Assembly: GCF_001578185.1 (NCBI RefSeq) | Contig: NZ_CP011008.1 | Location: forward strand, 4,988,001 to 5,052,000 | DNA from: Peribacillus simplex | GTDB lineage: Bacteria > Bacillota > Bacilli > Bacillales > DSM-1321 | Direction: 5' to 3' | Length of the DNA stretch: 64,000 nt | Part shown: positions 42,308 to 52,213 of the stretch, one piece after another | Numbering within the stretch: position 1 is the first letter of the stretch | How the letters are laid out: each line of letters begins with the position of its first letter | Program-made: the position numbers and the translations under genes | The notes under the pieces: generated by a model | What the model saw: the letters and a program-made list of their open reading frames with translations, nothing else | The model's database searches: none | What the model was told of the DNA's origin: nothing

Positions 42308-44296
42308 TCACCCTTCCGCTTTTAACTCTAGTAATAAATCACGTAGCTCGGCAGCTCGCTCGAAGTCCAGTGCCTTAGCAGCTTCCTTCATTTCTTTTTC
42401 CATGCTTGCCATCACTTTAACACGCTCTTTTTTAGGGAGCTTCGCGAGGCTTGGTGCAAGATCTTCTTTATACGCTTCTCCTTCTTCGGCTACATGTGTG
42501 GCCCTGATGGAGTCTCGGATATCCTTTTGAATGGTTTGAGGCATTATTCCATGCTCTTTATTATAATTTTCCTGTATTTCACGGCGCCGCCTCGTTTCAT
42601 TGATGGCAAGTTCCATCGAATTCGTGATGCGGTCTGCATACATGATAACGTGACCGTTTGCATTACGGGCTGCACGGCCCATCGTTTGAATAAGCGAACG
42701 TTCCGAGCGAAGGAACCCTTCTTTATCGGCATCCAGAATGGTCACTAATGACACTTCCGGAATATCCAGGCCTTCCCTTAATAGATTGATTCCGACAAGT
42801 ACATCATATTTGCCCATTCGCAGTTCCCGGATGATTTCTATCCTGTCTAAGGTCTTCACTTCCGAATGAAGGTATTGGACCTTGATGCCAATTTCCTTTA
42901 AATAATCAGTTAAATCTTCAGACATCTTTTTCGTTAAGGTCGTAATGAGGACACGTTCGTTCTTTTTGACCCGCTCCTGTATTTCACCGATCAAGTCATC
43001 TATCTGTCCTTCAATTGGCCGCACTTCAATCGTTGGATCCAGCAATCCGGTTGGACGGATGATCTGCTGAACCATTTCTGGCGTATGTTCGAGTTCATAT
43101 GGTCCCGGAGTTGCCGAAACGAATATGGATTGATGGACCTTTTTTTCGAATTCTTCAAATCTTAGAGGGCGGTTATCTTTTGCAGACGGCAGACGGAAGC
43201 CATGATCGACAAGCACTTGCTTTCGTGCCTGATCTCCATTGAACATGCCCCGGATTTGCGAAAGGGTAACGTGTGATTCATCCACGACCAATAGGAAGTC
43301 CTCTGGAAAGTAATCCATTAAAGTGTAAGGTGTCGCACCTGATGGGCGAAGCGTTAGATGGCGGGAATAGTTCTCTATCCCTGAACAAAAGCCCATTTCC
43401 CGCATCATTTCCAAATCATAACGGGTCCGCTGCTCCAAGCGCTGTGCTTCAAGAAGTTTTTCATCTTCCCTTAATTCCTTTAATCTCTCTTCCAGTTCCA
43501 TGTCGATATTCTGAATGGCTATCCTCATTTTCTCTTCTCGGGTTACGAAATGGGAAGCTGGGAAAATAGCGATATGTTCGCGTTCACCTGTGATTTCACC
43601 AGTCAGGGCATCGACTTCACGGATACGGTCTATCTCATCTCCGAAAAACTCGACCCGTACACAATGTTCATCGCGTGATGCCGGGAAAATTTCAACCACG
43701 TCACCGCGAACGCGGAAAGTTCCCCGTTGAAAAGCAATATCATTCCGCTCATATTGAATATCCACGAGCCTGTGGAGCAAGGCATTTCGGTCTATTTCCA
43801 TGCCTGTACGGAGAGAAACAACCATCTCCCTGTACTCTTCCGGAGAACCCAGCCCATATATGCACGAAACACTGGCAATGATGATGACATCTTTCCTTTC
43901 GAACAATGACGAGGTTGCCGAGTGACGCAGTTTATCGATTTCATCATTGATGCTTGCATCTTTTTCGATGAATGTATCAGTGGAGGGAACATAAGCTTCT
44001 GGCTGGTAGTAATCATAATAGCTGACGAAGTATTCAACGGCATTATTAGGGAAAAACTCTTTGAACTCACTGTAAAGCTGCCCTGCCAACGTTTTATTGT
44101 GGGCAATGACAAGTGTCGGTTTATTGATTTGTTGAATAACATTCGAAACGGTAAACGTTTTCCCTGTCCCCGTTGCCCCCAATAATGTCTGCATTTCCTT
44201 TCCCTCTTTAATGCCTTCGACAAGCATTTCAATTGCTGCAGGTTGATCTCCTTGAGGAGAGTATTTTGAGACTAACTCAAACTTATCCTTCACCAA
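42308..44296 (-). CDS. uvrB: Excinuclease ABC subunit B
   Basis: Helicase-like subunit that verifies damage and recruits UvrC. The 662 residues include the Walker A loop GATGTGKT (40-47), the beta-hairpin [23 protein letters not shown] (Walker B), the helicase motif GRAARN and a C-terminal UVR coiled coil ([12 protein letters not shown]). It precedes uvrA in an operon probably under SOS control. Confidence 0.98.
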   Translation of the reverse strand: MVKDKFELVSKYSPQGDQPAAIEMLVEGIKEGKEMQTLLGATGTGKTFTVSNVIQQINKPTLVIAHNKTLAGQLYSEFKEFFPNNAVEYFVSYYDYYQPEAYVPSTDTFIEKDASINDEIDKLRHSATSSLFERKDVIIIASVSCIYGLGSPEEYREMVVSLRTGMEIDRNALLHRLVDIQYERNDIAFQRGTFRVRGDVVEIFPASRDEHCVRVEFFGDEIDRIREVDALTGEITGEREHIAIFPASHFVTREEKMRIAIQNIDMELEERLKELREDEKLLEAQRLEQRTRYDLEMMREMGFCSGIENYSRHLTLRPSGATPYTLMDYFPEDFLLVVDESHVTLSQIRGMFNGDQARKQVLVDHGFRLPSAKDNRPLRFEEFEKKVHQSIFVSATPGPYELEHTPEMVQQIIRPTGLLDPTIEVRPIEGQIDDLIGEIQERVKKNERVLITTLTKKMSEDLTDYLKEIGIKVQYLHSEVKTLDRIEIIRELRMGKYDVLVGINLLREGLDIPEVSLVTILDADKEGFLRSERSLIQTMGRAARNANGHVIMYADRITNSMELAINETRRRREIQENYNKEHGIMPQTIQKDIRDSIRATHVAEEGEAYKEDLAPSLAKLPKKERVKVMASMEKEMKEAAKALDFERAAELRDLLLELKAEG

Positions 44297-44386
44297 GCAT
44301 AGCCTCCTATTGAAATATTTTTATATGAAAACGGGACATGAGCATATCCCTTCTATTTATTCCGGTTTAAGAAAGTATATATACTC

Positions 44387-44438
44387 ATTCTACCACAATA
44401 GCCTCAAAACAAACCAGCAATAAGCGAACATCCATTCT
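44387..44438 (-). promoter_or_regulatory. Probable uvrB promoter with LexA-like box
   Basis: On the minus strand an extended -10 box (TGG TAGAAT, TAGAAT at 44387-44392). At 44425-44438 the sequence CGAACATCCATTCT resembles the Bacillus LexA (DinR) box GAAC-N4-GTTC with one core mismatch. uvrB is LexA-controlled in B. subtilis; this box lies somewhat far upstream, so the call is moderate. Confidence 0.45.
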
Positions 44439-44491
44439 ACTTTTTAGTTTTATGGACTCATGGTTCGTTGAGGGAAATGGAAAGTTTTTAG

Positions 44492-44521
44492 AAAAAAAAA
44501 GCACCTTTGATGTCAGGCGCT
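44492..44521 (-). terminator. Terminator of csbA
   Basis: On the minus strand AGCGCCT pairs with AGGTGCT (one G-U) and is followed by nine T's. The stem starts inside the last codons of csbA. Confidence 0.75.
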
Positions 44522-44743
44522 CTTGGATGTTCGTTTCATCATTCTTTTTGATAACCAAAATCCCACTGTAAGGGATAAGGCATCAACGATGATCAATAAG
44601 TTTGTATGCGTATAACCTTTATATGCAGAAGCTGTAATCAAGGCAACAGTTAAAACAAGGCCCACGACATTGTTATAGGTGACTCTTGAAAATAGCATGA
44701 CAAGTAGACAAGGAAAGAAAAGGGCAGAAAGAATTTTAATCAT
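44513..44743 (-). CDS. csbA: Small membrane protein CsbA
   Basis: A 76-residue protein with two hydrophobic segments (about 3-20 and 24-40, with a third near 48-62) and a basic tail KRMMKRTSKSA, matching the CsbA/DUF2198 family, a sigma-B general-stress protein of unknown role in B. subtilis that sits in front of uvrB there too. A GGGAAA box is present upstream but a proper sigma-B -35 box is not clear, so stress control is not shown here. Confidence 0.88.
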   Translation of the reverse strand: MIKILSALFFPCLLVMLFSRVTYNNVVGLVLTVALITASAYKGYTHTNLLIIVDALSLTVGFWLSKRMMKRTSKSA

Positions 44744-44885
44744 TTTTTCATCTCCTTTATAAGAGAAAAATAGAGTAGTTTCAGTTTAAATGATTATGAA
44801 GTTTTTTGCCAATTAATTTCCCACTAGTTTTTCAAAAGCATCCTTAGAAGATCGTTCCACCCACCCATCCATCAATTATGCCCAT

Positions 44886-44930
44886 AAAAAAAAGAGGCAA
44901 ACCCCTTTTAAAGGGATGTTTGCTTCTTTT
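44886..44930 (-). terminator. Terminator of the catalase gene
   Basis: GAAGCAAAC and GTTTGCCTC form a stem with an inner CCCTTT/AAAGGG pair, followed on the minus strand by T's. Confidence 0.8.
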
Positions 44931-44938
44931 CAGACCAA

Positions 44939-46516
44939 TCAATATGGATCGGCTTCATGTCCTTTTCTAACTGCGGCCTCCGGGTTATCCGTTCCACCCA
45001 GAGGTTTTGAAGATTCCGTATGTTTAGAAGCCGAGGCTAATCCCTCTTTCAATCTGCGGCCATACTCTTCATCAGCCTCTTCAGCGAGGGCAATCATTTT
45101 TACCTGAATGCGCTTGTCGGCAGGAGCCAATGCCGACACTAAATTGGAGATTAAATCATCTTTTTCCCAATCTTCGAATTCACGGAATGTTTCACCGGCC
45201 TGCTTCGTATTGCTTTGGCGATCGATCGTCTCACGGACAAGTTTCCCTTCTACCATAGGTGTATACTCCTTGCCCGTCTGTTCAGCTTCTTTCAAACCGC
45301 CAACTGTTGATGGTTCGTAGTTGATGTGGGGGCTTTGGTTCCCCCTGCCAACTTCATATTGCATCTGTCCGCCAGTCTGATTCGTGGCTGTCCGTTTCTT
45401 TGGAGCATTAATCGGCAATTGCAGGTAATTCGCGCCAACACGGTGACGCTGTGTATCAGAATAAGAAAAAGTACGTCCCTGTAACATCTTGTCATCCGAG
45501 AAGTCCAATCCATCCACTAGGACACCCGTGCCGAATGCAGCCTGTTCCACTTCAGTGAAATAGTCTTCCGGATTCTTATCCAATACCATCGTACCGACAT
45601 GCAGCCATGGGAATTCATCTTTCGGCCAGATCTTTGTATCGTCCAGCGGGTCAAAATCCAATTCAGGATGATCGTCATCACTCATGATCTGTACGTTTAG
45701 ATCCCATTCCGGGTAGTCCCCACGTTCGATCGCTTCATATAAATCCTGTGTGGCATGATTGAAATTCGTAGCTTGTATTTCATTAGCCTCATTCTGTGTC
45801 AGGTTCTTGATCCCTTGTTTCGGTTCCCAGTGATACTTGACAAGTACGGCTTTGCCTTCCTCATTCACCCATTTATAAGTATTGACCCCTGACCCTTGCA
45901 TCATGCGGTAATTGGCAGGAATGCCCCAAGGGGAAAAAACAAACGTAATCATATGAAATGTTTCTGGGGAGCTGGAGCAAAAATCGAAAATCCTTCTTCC
46001 GTCCTGGATATTCGTAACCGGATCCGGTTTGAATGCATGGATCAGATCAGGGAATTTCATGGCATCTCGGATAAAGAATATCTTCAGATTATTCCCTACA
46101 AGATCCCAGTTCCCATCCTCCGTATAAAATTTTACGGCAAACCCCCTGGGATCACGTAGCGTTTCCGGTGACGTCCCTCCATGAATAACAGATGAAAATC
46201 TCACGAATACCGGTGTTTTTTTACCTTTTTCCTGAAAAACCTTCGCTCTCGTATATTTTGAAATCGGCTCTTCCCCTGCTTTACCAGTCGGAACAAAATA
46301 ACCATGTGCACCTGCACCACGGGCATGCACGACACGTTCAGGAATCCGCTCCCTATCGAAGTGGCTGATCTTTTCCAGGAAATCGTAGTTCTCAAGTGTA
46401 CTTGGACCTCTGTTCCCTACAGTTCTAAGACTCTGGTTATTCGTTACGGGGTGCCCTTGCCTGTTCGTTAATGTTTCTTGCGCTTCATCATTGGTTTTTT
46501 TGGATTTATCAGACAA
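44939..46516 (-). CDS. katA: Catalase (monofunctional, haem-containing)
   Basis: Breaks down hydrogen peroxide. The protein (about 525 residues) has the distal-haem segment [14 protein letters not shown] with the catalytic His, the Asn-containing [12 protein letters not shown], and the haem-ligand signature [14 protein letters not shown] with Tyr. The best ribosome site, AAGGAGGG, is 6-7 bases before a TTG at 46516 (reads [12 protein letters not shown]), so the ATG ten codons upstream is less likely. I did not find a PerR box or a clear sigma-B promoter upstream. It could be the katA vegetative or another clade-3 catalase. Confidence 0.93.
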   Translation of the reverse strand: MSDKSKKTNDEAQETLTNRQGHPVTNNQSLRTVGNRGPSTLENYDFLEKISHFDRERIPERVVHARGAGAHGYFVPTGKAGEEPISKYTRAKVFQEKGKKTPVFVRFSSVIHGGTSPETLRDPRGFAVKFYTEDGNWDLVGNNLKIFFIRDAMKFPDLIHAFKPDPVTNIQDGRRIFDFCSSSPETFHMITFVFSPWGIPANYRMMQGSGVNTYKWVNEEGKAVLVKYHWEPKQGIKNLTQNEANEIQATNFNHATQDLYEAIERGDYPEWDLNVQIMSDDDHPELDFDPLDDTKIWPKDEFPWLHVGTMVLDKNPEDYFTEVEQAAFGTGVLVDGLDFSDDKMLQGRTFSYSDTQRHRVGANYLQLPINAPKKRTATNQTGGQMQYEVGRGNQSPHINYEPSTVGGLKEAEQTGKEYTPMVEGKLVRETIDRQSNTKQAGETFREFEDWEKDDLISNLVSALAPADKRIQVKMIALAEEADEEYGRRLKEGLASASKHTESSKPLGGTDNPEAAVRKGHEADPY

Positions 46517-46718
46517 AAAATTCCCTCCTTTGTTAATAAAAGCCATAACACCACTATACTTTCCCCTATTCCCTTTATTTCACTCTTCAATCTTCAAATT
46601 TAATAGAAATCAGATAAATAATTGCTTTTCTCCTATATGTGAATAAGTATATTTTCACTCCATTAATAACGCCGCTTCATAAAATCGAAAAAAACATATA
46701 AGGAATCGAGGTACAAAA

Positions 46719-46856
46719 ATGCGTAATGTTATTAGAGCTAATAAACAACCTGCCATTTTAGTTGGATCAGGATTCATTCCCAATCCTACGGAAGAAAAAC
46801 TGTTAGCACCCAGTAACTATCAAGATATGCTGCAAACGGGATTCATGATGGATTGA
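46719..46856 (+). CDS. Possible small protein, 45 residues
   Basis: An ATG frame (MRNVIRANKQPAILVGSGFI to DMLQTGFMMD) with GAGGT 6 bases upstream. It is the only frame between the catalase and MMPL genes and ends 14 bases before the first possible MMPL start. No family recognised; it could be a leader or small membrane-independent protein. Confidence 0.45.
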   Translation: MRNVIRANKQPAILVGSGFIPNPTEEKLLAPSNYQDMLQTGFMMD

Positions 46857-46959
46857 AGGCTTTAGAAACATGAAGGGAGCATACCCATTTTTGTATAAGC
46901 TAGCAAAACTCAAATATAATGAAGTAAGGATAAAAAATTCAAAAAGCGGGGTGCCTTCA

Positions 46960-49188
46960 TTGGACGAATCAATATTAGGAAGACTTGGCAGGATGATGAC
47001 TGGAAAAACCAGTCGTTGGATTGTCATTGCTGTATGGATAATTACAGCAATTCTATTAACCTTCACATTGCCTGCAGTAAATGATCGAACAGCGAATAAT
47101 GCCGCTGACTTGCCTGCAGACTCTGCTTCTGTCGTGGCTGATGAACTTATTAAAGAAGAGTTTCCGAATTCTTCAGGATTACCGGCCCTGCTGACATGGC
47201 ATCGGGAAGGCGGTCTGACAGCAGCCGACTTGGCCGAAATCCAGTACATTTCCAAAGAACTTACAGATAACCCACTTACACAGCAATCTTTTTTACCACC
47301 GCTTCATGACATCCCATTGCCTGCTCTGCAAGAATCAGTTTCAGAGGATGGAACGACTTTCGTACAGCCGCTTTTCTTTAAGGAAAAGACCGGGACTGCC
47401 ATTCTGGAAAAAAATCTTGGAACCATTAATGAAATAGTATCGGCACGCATTGGGTCGGACCCATTCAAGGTCTCGACGGATTCAGATGAATTATCCCTTC
47501 GAGTGACGGGCCCTGTAGGGATATCCGTCGATGCAACGGGATTATTTTCAGGTGCTGATTTCCAATTGCTTTTAGCGACTGTAATACTTGTACTTGTTGT
47601 CTTATTACTCATTTACCGTTCCCCGCTTTTAGCCATCATTCCGCTAATCGGAGTAGGCTTCGCCTATCTTGTCACAAGTCCGATCCTTGGATTCATGGCA
47701 GACCATGGTTGGATTACAGTCGATTCACAGGCCATTTCAATCATGACCGTATTATTATTCGGTGCCGGAACGGATTATTGTCTATTTTTAATCTCTCACT
47801 ACAGAAGTGAATTAAGGACTCATGAAAGTAAACGGGATGCCATGATCGCGGCATTCAAAGATTCATCAGGCGCCATTGCGATGAGCGGCCTTACGATCGT
47901 CATTTCCCTACTAACATTGCTTGTAGCCAAATACGGAGCCTATCACCGTTTTGCTGTACCATTCAGCTTGTCCATTTTAATCATGATGGTAGCGGCTTTA
48001 ACACTTGTACCGGCATTGCTTTCTGTATTCGGCAGGGCTTCCTTCTTCCCAATCGTTCCTCGCACACCAGAAATGGAAGAAGCACGTGCTAAGAAAAAGG
48101 GAAAATCCGTCAAAAAACTTAAAGGATCAGGCCGAATCGGTAATTGGATTGGTAATATCGTCACAACCAAACCATGGACCGTCATCCTTACATGCCTGAT
48201 CATCTTCAGTGTTTTAGCTGGATATTCTTCGCAAATAAAATATTCATATGATATTCTCTCTTCTTTCCCTAAAGATATGAACTCCCGGGAAGGCTATACT
48301 GTCATATCCAACTCTTATTCACCAGGCGAACTGGCACCAGCCACAGTGGTTGTCGATACGGATGGTAAGGATATCGATTTGTCGGATGCATTAAAAGGGA
48401 TGAGCATCGTTGACAGTGTTGCTGATCCAGTTACAAGTAAATCAAATAAAAGTCTGCAATCCTATGAAGTCACATTCAACATAAACCCATATGATATCGA
48501 GGCCATTGATTCAATTCCAGAAATCCGCAACATGGCGGAGAAAGAATTGAAGGCGGCCAATGTCTCTTCAGTTGATGAAAAGGTTTGGGTTGGCGGGCAA
48601 ACTGCGACACAATTTGATAAAAGGGATACCGTAAAAGCCGATGAATTCATGATCATCCCGATTATCATCGTCCTGATTTCCTTGCTCCTTTTAGCCTACT
48701 TGCGATCTGTGACAGCCATGGTGTATTTAATGGGAACGGTCATACTCTCATTCTTTGCAGCTATGGGCTTAGGCTGGATAATCTTGCACTATTTCATGGG
48801 TGTGGATGCCATAGAGGGGACAATTCCACTTTATTCATTCGTATTCCTGGTCGCACTTGGAGAAGATTATAACATTTTCATGGTTTCAAGCATTTGGCGC
48901 AAGAAAAAGACGATGCCAATCAAGCAGTCCATAAGAGAAGGCGTTGCAGAAACTAGCGGTGTGATCACTTCCGCCGGAATAATCTTGGCAGCCACCTTTT
49001 CCGTTCTTGCCACACTTCCCATTCAAGTATTGGTTCAATTCGGGCTCATTACCGCCCTGGGTGTGTTAATGGACACATTCATCGTACGCCCTTTCCTGGT
49101 TCCTGCGATAACCGCCCTACTTGGCCGACGTGCCTTTTGGCCGAGTAAAGTGACTAATCAACAAGTGAAACAACATGACAATTTATAA
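46960..49188 (+). CDS. MMPL/RND-family transporter
   Basis: A large membrane protein of the MMPL class, which moves lipids or drugs using the proton gradient. It has the typical layout: one N-terminal helix (WIVIAVWIITAILL), an outer domain, five helices with GAGTDYCLFLISHYR, a second outer domain and five more helices with GEDYNIFMVSSIWRKK; both GxxxDY motifs likely carry the proton-relay Asp. I prefer the TTG at 46960 because GCGGGGTG lies 8 bases upstream (742 residues); an ATG at 46870 would add 30 residues. Substrate unknown. Confidence 0.88.
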   Translation: MDESILGRLGRMMTGKTSRWIVIAVWIITAILLTFTLPAVNDRTANNAADLPADSASVVADELIKEEFPNSSGLPALLTWHREGGLTAADLAEIQYISKELTDNPLTQQSFLPPLHDIPLPALQESVSEDGTTFVQPLFFKEKTGTAILEKNLGTINEIVSARIGSDPFKVSTDSDELSLRVTGPVGISVDATGLFSGADFQLLLATVILVLVVLLLIYRSPLLAIIPLIGVGFAYLVTSPILGFMADHGWITVDSQAISIMTVLLFGAGTDYCLFLISHYRSELRTHESKRDAMIAAFKDSSGAIAMSGLTIVISLLTLLVAKYGAYHRFAVPFSLSILIMMVAALTLVPALLSVFGRASFFPIVPRTPEMEEARAKKKGKSVKKLKGSGRIGNWIGNIVTTKPWTVILTCLIIFSVLAGYSSQIKYSYDILSSFPKDMNSREGYTVISNSYSPGELAPATVVVDTDGKDIDLSDALKGMSIVDSVADPVTSKSNKSLQSYEVTFNINPYDIEAIDSIPEIRNMAEKELKAANVSSVDEKVWVGGQTATQFDKRDTVKADEFMIIPIIIVLISLLLLAYLRSVTAMVYLMGTVILSFFAAMGLGWIILHYFMGVDAIEGTIPLYSFVFLVALGEDYNIFMVSSIWRKKKTMPIKQSIREGVAETSGVITSAGIILAATFSVLATLPIQVLVQFGLITALGVLMDTFIVRPFLVPAITALLGRRAFWPSKVTNQQVKQHDNL

Positions 49189-49212
49189 AGAAAGGTAATC
49201 ACACCTCTTCTT

Positions 49213-49249
49213 AAAAAGCCCTGTGCCCCTTAAATGCACAGGGTTTTTA
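49213..49249 (+). terminator. Terminator of the MMPL gene
   Basis: AAAAAGCCCTGTGC pairs with GCACAGGGTTTTT. The hairpin is flanked by A's and T's. Confidence 0.85.
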
Positions 49250-49376
49250 CACGTTTTCTAAATAAAGGAAAACTTTAAGTTGACACCATTACTTTCACCT
49301 CTTATAATTACATTAAGTTCAAGTATCTCAAATTAAAGATATATAAGTTCAAGATTAATATTCAGGAGGAATAACC

Positions 49377-49910
49377 ATGACCAATACAAAATGGACAGTC
49401 GACCCGACTCACAGTTCTATTGAATTTTCTGTAAAACATATGATGATCGCTAAAGTAAAAGGAAGTTTTGGCAAATTCGAGGCAATCATTTCAGCAAATC
49501 CATCGGATCTAACAACTGCGGATATCGAGTTTACCGTTGATGTGGCCAGTATTGACACACGCAATGCAGATCGGGATAATCACTTGCGTTCTGCTGACTT
49601 TTTTGATGTAGAAAAAAATCCTACATTATCATTCAAATCAACAAAAATAGTAAACACGGATGATGATGAATACGATGTAACAGGTAATGTAACCCTTAAC
49701 GGAATCACACAAGAAGAAACTTTCGCCATCACCTTCGAAGGCCAAGGAAAAGATCCATGGGGTAATGAAAAAGCAGGCTTTAGCGGAAAAGGGAAAATTA
49801 AACGCAGTGATTATGGTTTAACCTATAACGCAGCATTAGAAACAGGCGGCGTACTAATCGGGGATCAAATCACTCTAACCATCGAAATCGAAGCAGCTAA
49901 AGAAGCTTAA
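49377..49910 (+). CDS. YceI-family lipid-binding protein
   Basis: A 177-residue YceI-type beta-barrel. The N-terminus WTVDPTHSSIEFSVKHMMIAKVKGSFGKFE is the hallmark, followed by DVASIDTRNADRDNHLRSADFF and GSGKIKRSDYGLTY-like residues. The family binds isoprenoid or amide lipids; there is no signal peptide, so it is cytosolic. AGGAGGAATAACC precedes the ATG. It forms a single-gene unit. Confidence 0.93.
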   Translation: MTNTKWTVDPTHSSIEFSVKHMMIAKVKGSFGKFEAIISANPSDLTTADIEFTVDVASIDTRNADRDNHLRSADFFDVEKNPTLSFKSTKIVNTDDDEYDVTGNVTLNGITQEETFAITFEGQGKDPWGNEKAGFSGKGKIKRSDYGLTYNAALETGGVLIGDQITLTIEIEAAKEA

Positions 49911-49916
49911 TGAAAT

Positions 49917-49954
49917 AAAGAAGCAGCCATCGCTAGGATGACTGCTTCTTTCTA
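49917..49954. terminator. Terminator shared by the YceI gene and the siderophore permeases
   Basis: AAAGAAGCAG pairs with CTGCTTCTTT around a 15-base loop; T-runs occur on both strands. Confidence 0.7.
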
Positions 49955-49966
49955 CATTTACCGGAT

Positions 49967-51022
49967 TTACGAATTCCTCGTTTTATACAGTAAATAAATG
50001 AAGTATGGAGCCCCGATGCTCGCTGTAAAGACACCAGCCGGTATTTCCAAAGGTGAGAATAAGGTCCGTCCAACCAAATCCGCCACCATAACCAGGATGC
50101 CACCTAGCAAAGCTGAAGTCGGCAATAACACTCCAAAACTCGAACCAACCAGCCTTCTAGCCATGTGGGGTGCCATTAATCCCACAAAGCCTATTCCTCC
50201 AGCAAAAGCGGTAGAACCACCAATCAATGCTGTACTGATCATCAATAATGTAAAGCGCTGTTTTTGGACATGCCCCCCAAGCCCCGTTGCAAGGTCATCG
50301 CCTAGCTCCTGTAAATTAATATTTCTAGCATACAGAAAGGCAAGTAAAAGGAATAGAATCGTCCACGGAGCAAGCACAGCAATATTACTCCAGCTGGAGT
50401 TTGACACTGATCCCGTGATCCAAAGGTTTGCCTGGCTCGCTAGAAAGACTGGGCCAAGAATCATCATCAATGTTGTGAGTGCCTTCATTAAAGCCATCAC
50501 CCCAATCCCGATCAACACAAGCCTTATCGGGGGAACTCCATTTTTCCAGGCTAAGGAATAAACAAGTAAAGCTACGACTGTCGCCCCAATGAATGCAGCT
50601 AACGGCAGCCAATTGATGCTCACCGTTAACGAATGATTCTTGTCGCTAAAAATGGCCATGAAGCCAACGACCGCTACAGTCGCTCCTCCTGTTATCCCCA
50701 AGATGTCAGGGGAGGCAAGTGGATTTCGAATCATCCCTTGCAGGATTCCTCCAGCTACAGCAAGACCCATCCCTACCAAGAGAGCAACGATTATTCTAGG
50801 CAGCCGGAAAGATTGGATGATAAGCCGATCGCCCTCAGTTCCCCCTCCGATAAAGACCTGGAGGACACTCAAAGGATGTATATTCATTTCACCCACTCCA
50901 GTACTGATCACAAGTACTAATGAAGTGACTAAAAATAATATAAAGATCACGATCATGGCTTTTTTATCCATTAAGAATGATATTTTTTCATTAAACAAAC
51001 GAAAGCTCTTAAACGATTTCAT
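49967..51022 (-). CDS. Iron-siderophore ABC transporter permease (YfhA-like)
   Basis: FecCD-family permease of 351 residues with about nine helices and the conserved GILQGMIRNPLASPDILGI and LMAPHMARRLVG (the EAA-like coupling loop). B. subtilis YfhA, which with YfiZ and YfiY takes up the hydroxamates schizokinen and arthrobactin, is the closest I recognise. It overlaps the next permease by 4 bases; no ATPase gene is in the cluster, so a shared ATPase (FhuC/YusV type) is inferred. Confidence 0.9.
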   Translation of the reverse strand: MKSFKSFRLFNEKISFLMDKKAMIVIFILFLVTSLVLVISTGVGEMNIHPLSVLQVFIGGGTEGDRLIIQSFRLPRIIVALLVGMGLAVAGGILQGMIRNPLASPDILGITGGATVAVVGFMAIFSDKNHSLTVSINWLPLAAFIGATVVALLVYSLAWKNGVPPIRLVLIGIGVMALMKALTTLMMILGPVFLASQANLWITGSVSNSSWSNIAVLAPWTILFLLLAFLYARNINLQELGDDLATGLGGHVQKQRFTLLMISTALIGGSTAFAGGIGFVGLMAPHMARRLVGSSFGVLLPTSALLGGILVMVADLVGRTLFSPLEIPAGVFTASIGAPYFIYLLYKTRNS

Positions 51023-52023
51023 CGACCGCTGAACCCCTTTCTAGCTATATAAATAAAGAATGGGGTTCCGATTATGGCTGTCATGACTCCAACCGGAACT
51101 TCTCGAGGCATCAGGATATACCTGGATATGATATCTGCTGTGATCAAAAGCACCGCTCCGAAAAGTCCAGAGAACGGAATCAACCAGCGATGATCAATGC
51201 CTACTATTGAACGGGTAAGATGCGGAACGACAATTCCTATAAAACCAATCGGGCCTGCAACCGCCACTGATCCTCCAGCGAGCAGAATGATTGCCAGTCC
51301 CAGAACAATTTTAAGGAAAACTATATTCAGTCCAAGACCTTTTGCAACATCTTCACCCATGGATAACACATTCATTTTACCGGAGACGACCAAGGCAATG
51401 CCCCAGCCAACAGTAAGATAAGGGAGGACGGCTATTAAATTGTCTAAACTTCTTCCGGAAACTGATCCAGCAAGCCAGAATAGGACTTGCTCTAAAAGGG
51501 CCTCGTTGGAAACGAGAAGACCTTGTGTCAGTGAAGATACCATGGCAGTCATGGCTGCACCGGCCAATGTCAGCTTCATCGGTGTCAAGCCGCCCCGTCC
51601 CATGCTTCCTATCATATATATGCTTATCGCGGCTATGGCTGCCCCTATAAAAGACAACCAAGTGAATACTTGAAGATTGCTTATCCCAAAAACGGTGACC
51701 CCAGTGACAACCGCCAATCCCGCGCCTGCGTTGACCCCGAATATATCTGGAGATGCGAGGGGATTTTTAGTCAGCGTTTGCATCAAAACCCCCGAGATGG
51801 CTAAACTTGCACCAATTGCCGATGCGATCAGGGCCCGTGGAAGTCTGACTGATTGAATGACAATGTGTTCATTCGTCCCATTGAAATGGGTAAAAGCATC
51901 AATGGCCATTTGCCATGTTGTATTTGTATATCCGTATACAATGCTTGAGCATAGTAAAAAAAGCAACAAAAGAATGGTAATGAATAGCCCCATCCATTTC
52001 TGCCATGAATTTTTTAATAACAT
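51019..52023 (-). CDS. Iron-siderophore ABC transporter permease (YfiZ-like)
   Basis: The second FecCD permease (334 residues), with GVLMQTLTKNPLASPDIFGV and VVPHLTRSIVGIDHR. The two permeases would form a heterodimer that passes the Fe-siderophore handed over by the divergently encoded lipoprotein. Its promoter region carries a Fur box. Confidence 0.9.
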   Translation of the reverse strand: MLLKNSWQKWMGLFITILLLLFLLCSSIVYGYTNTTWQMAIDAFTHFNGTNEHIVIQSVRLPRALIASAIGASLAISGVLMQTLTKNPLASPDIFGVNAGAGLAVVTGVTVFGISNLQVFTWLSFIGAAIAAISIYMIGSMGRGGLTPMKLTLAGAAMTAMVSSLTQGLLVSNEALLEQVLFWLAGSVSGRSLDNLIAVLPYLTVGWGIALVVSGKMNVLSMGEDVAKGLGLNIVFLKIVLGLAIILLAGGSVAVAGPIGFIGIVVPHLTRSIVGIDHRWLIPFSGLFGAVLLITADIISRYILMPREVPVGVMTAIIGTPFFIYIARKGFSGR

Positions 52024-52105
52024 AACCAGTTACCTTTCCAATCACGTTTGTAAATCCTTATTTTATTCAATTGTACTGGCGTTAACAGGATTATGTCAAT
52101 GATTT

Positions 52106-52186
52106 TGAGAATCATTTTCAATTATATATTGACAGAAAAGTATATTCATTTTATGATGATGCTGGTAAGTGCGAATGATTATCATT
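52106..52186. promoter_or_regulatory. Divergent promoter region with two Fur boxes
   Basis: Box 1 at 52106-52120, TGAGAAT-C-ATTTTCA, matches the 7-1-7 Fur box and overlaps the permease promoter area. Box 2 at 52174-52186, AATGATTATCATT, lies just after the plus-strand promoter TTGACA (52129-52134), 17 bases, TATGAT (52152-52157). The arrangement predicts iron-repressed transcription of both units. Confidence 0.85.
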
Positions 52187-52213
52187 TGCTTTAAAATTGG
52201 GAGGGATACATAG

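Noticed and set aside
39422-44296. Plus-strand frames opposite uvrA and uvrB (many of 60-120 codons)
   Set aside because: All are antisense to well-conserved repair genes and lack ribosome sites.
46517-46718. PerR box before the catalase gene
   Set aside because: No TTATAAT-N-ATTATAA-like palindrome is visible; only AT-rich sequence.
49998-50561. 187-codon frame antisense to the siderophore permease
   Set aside because: Shadow of a certain membrane-protein gene, no ribosome site.
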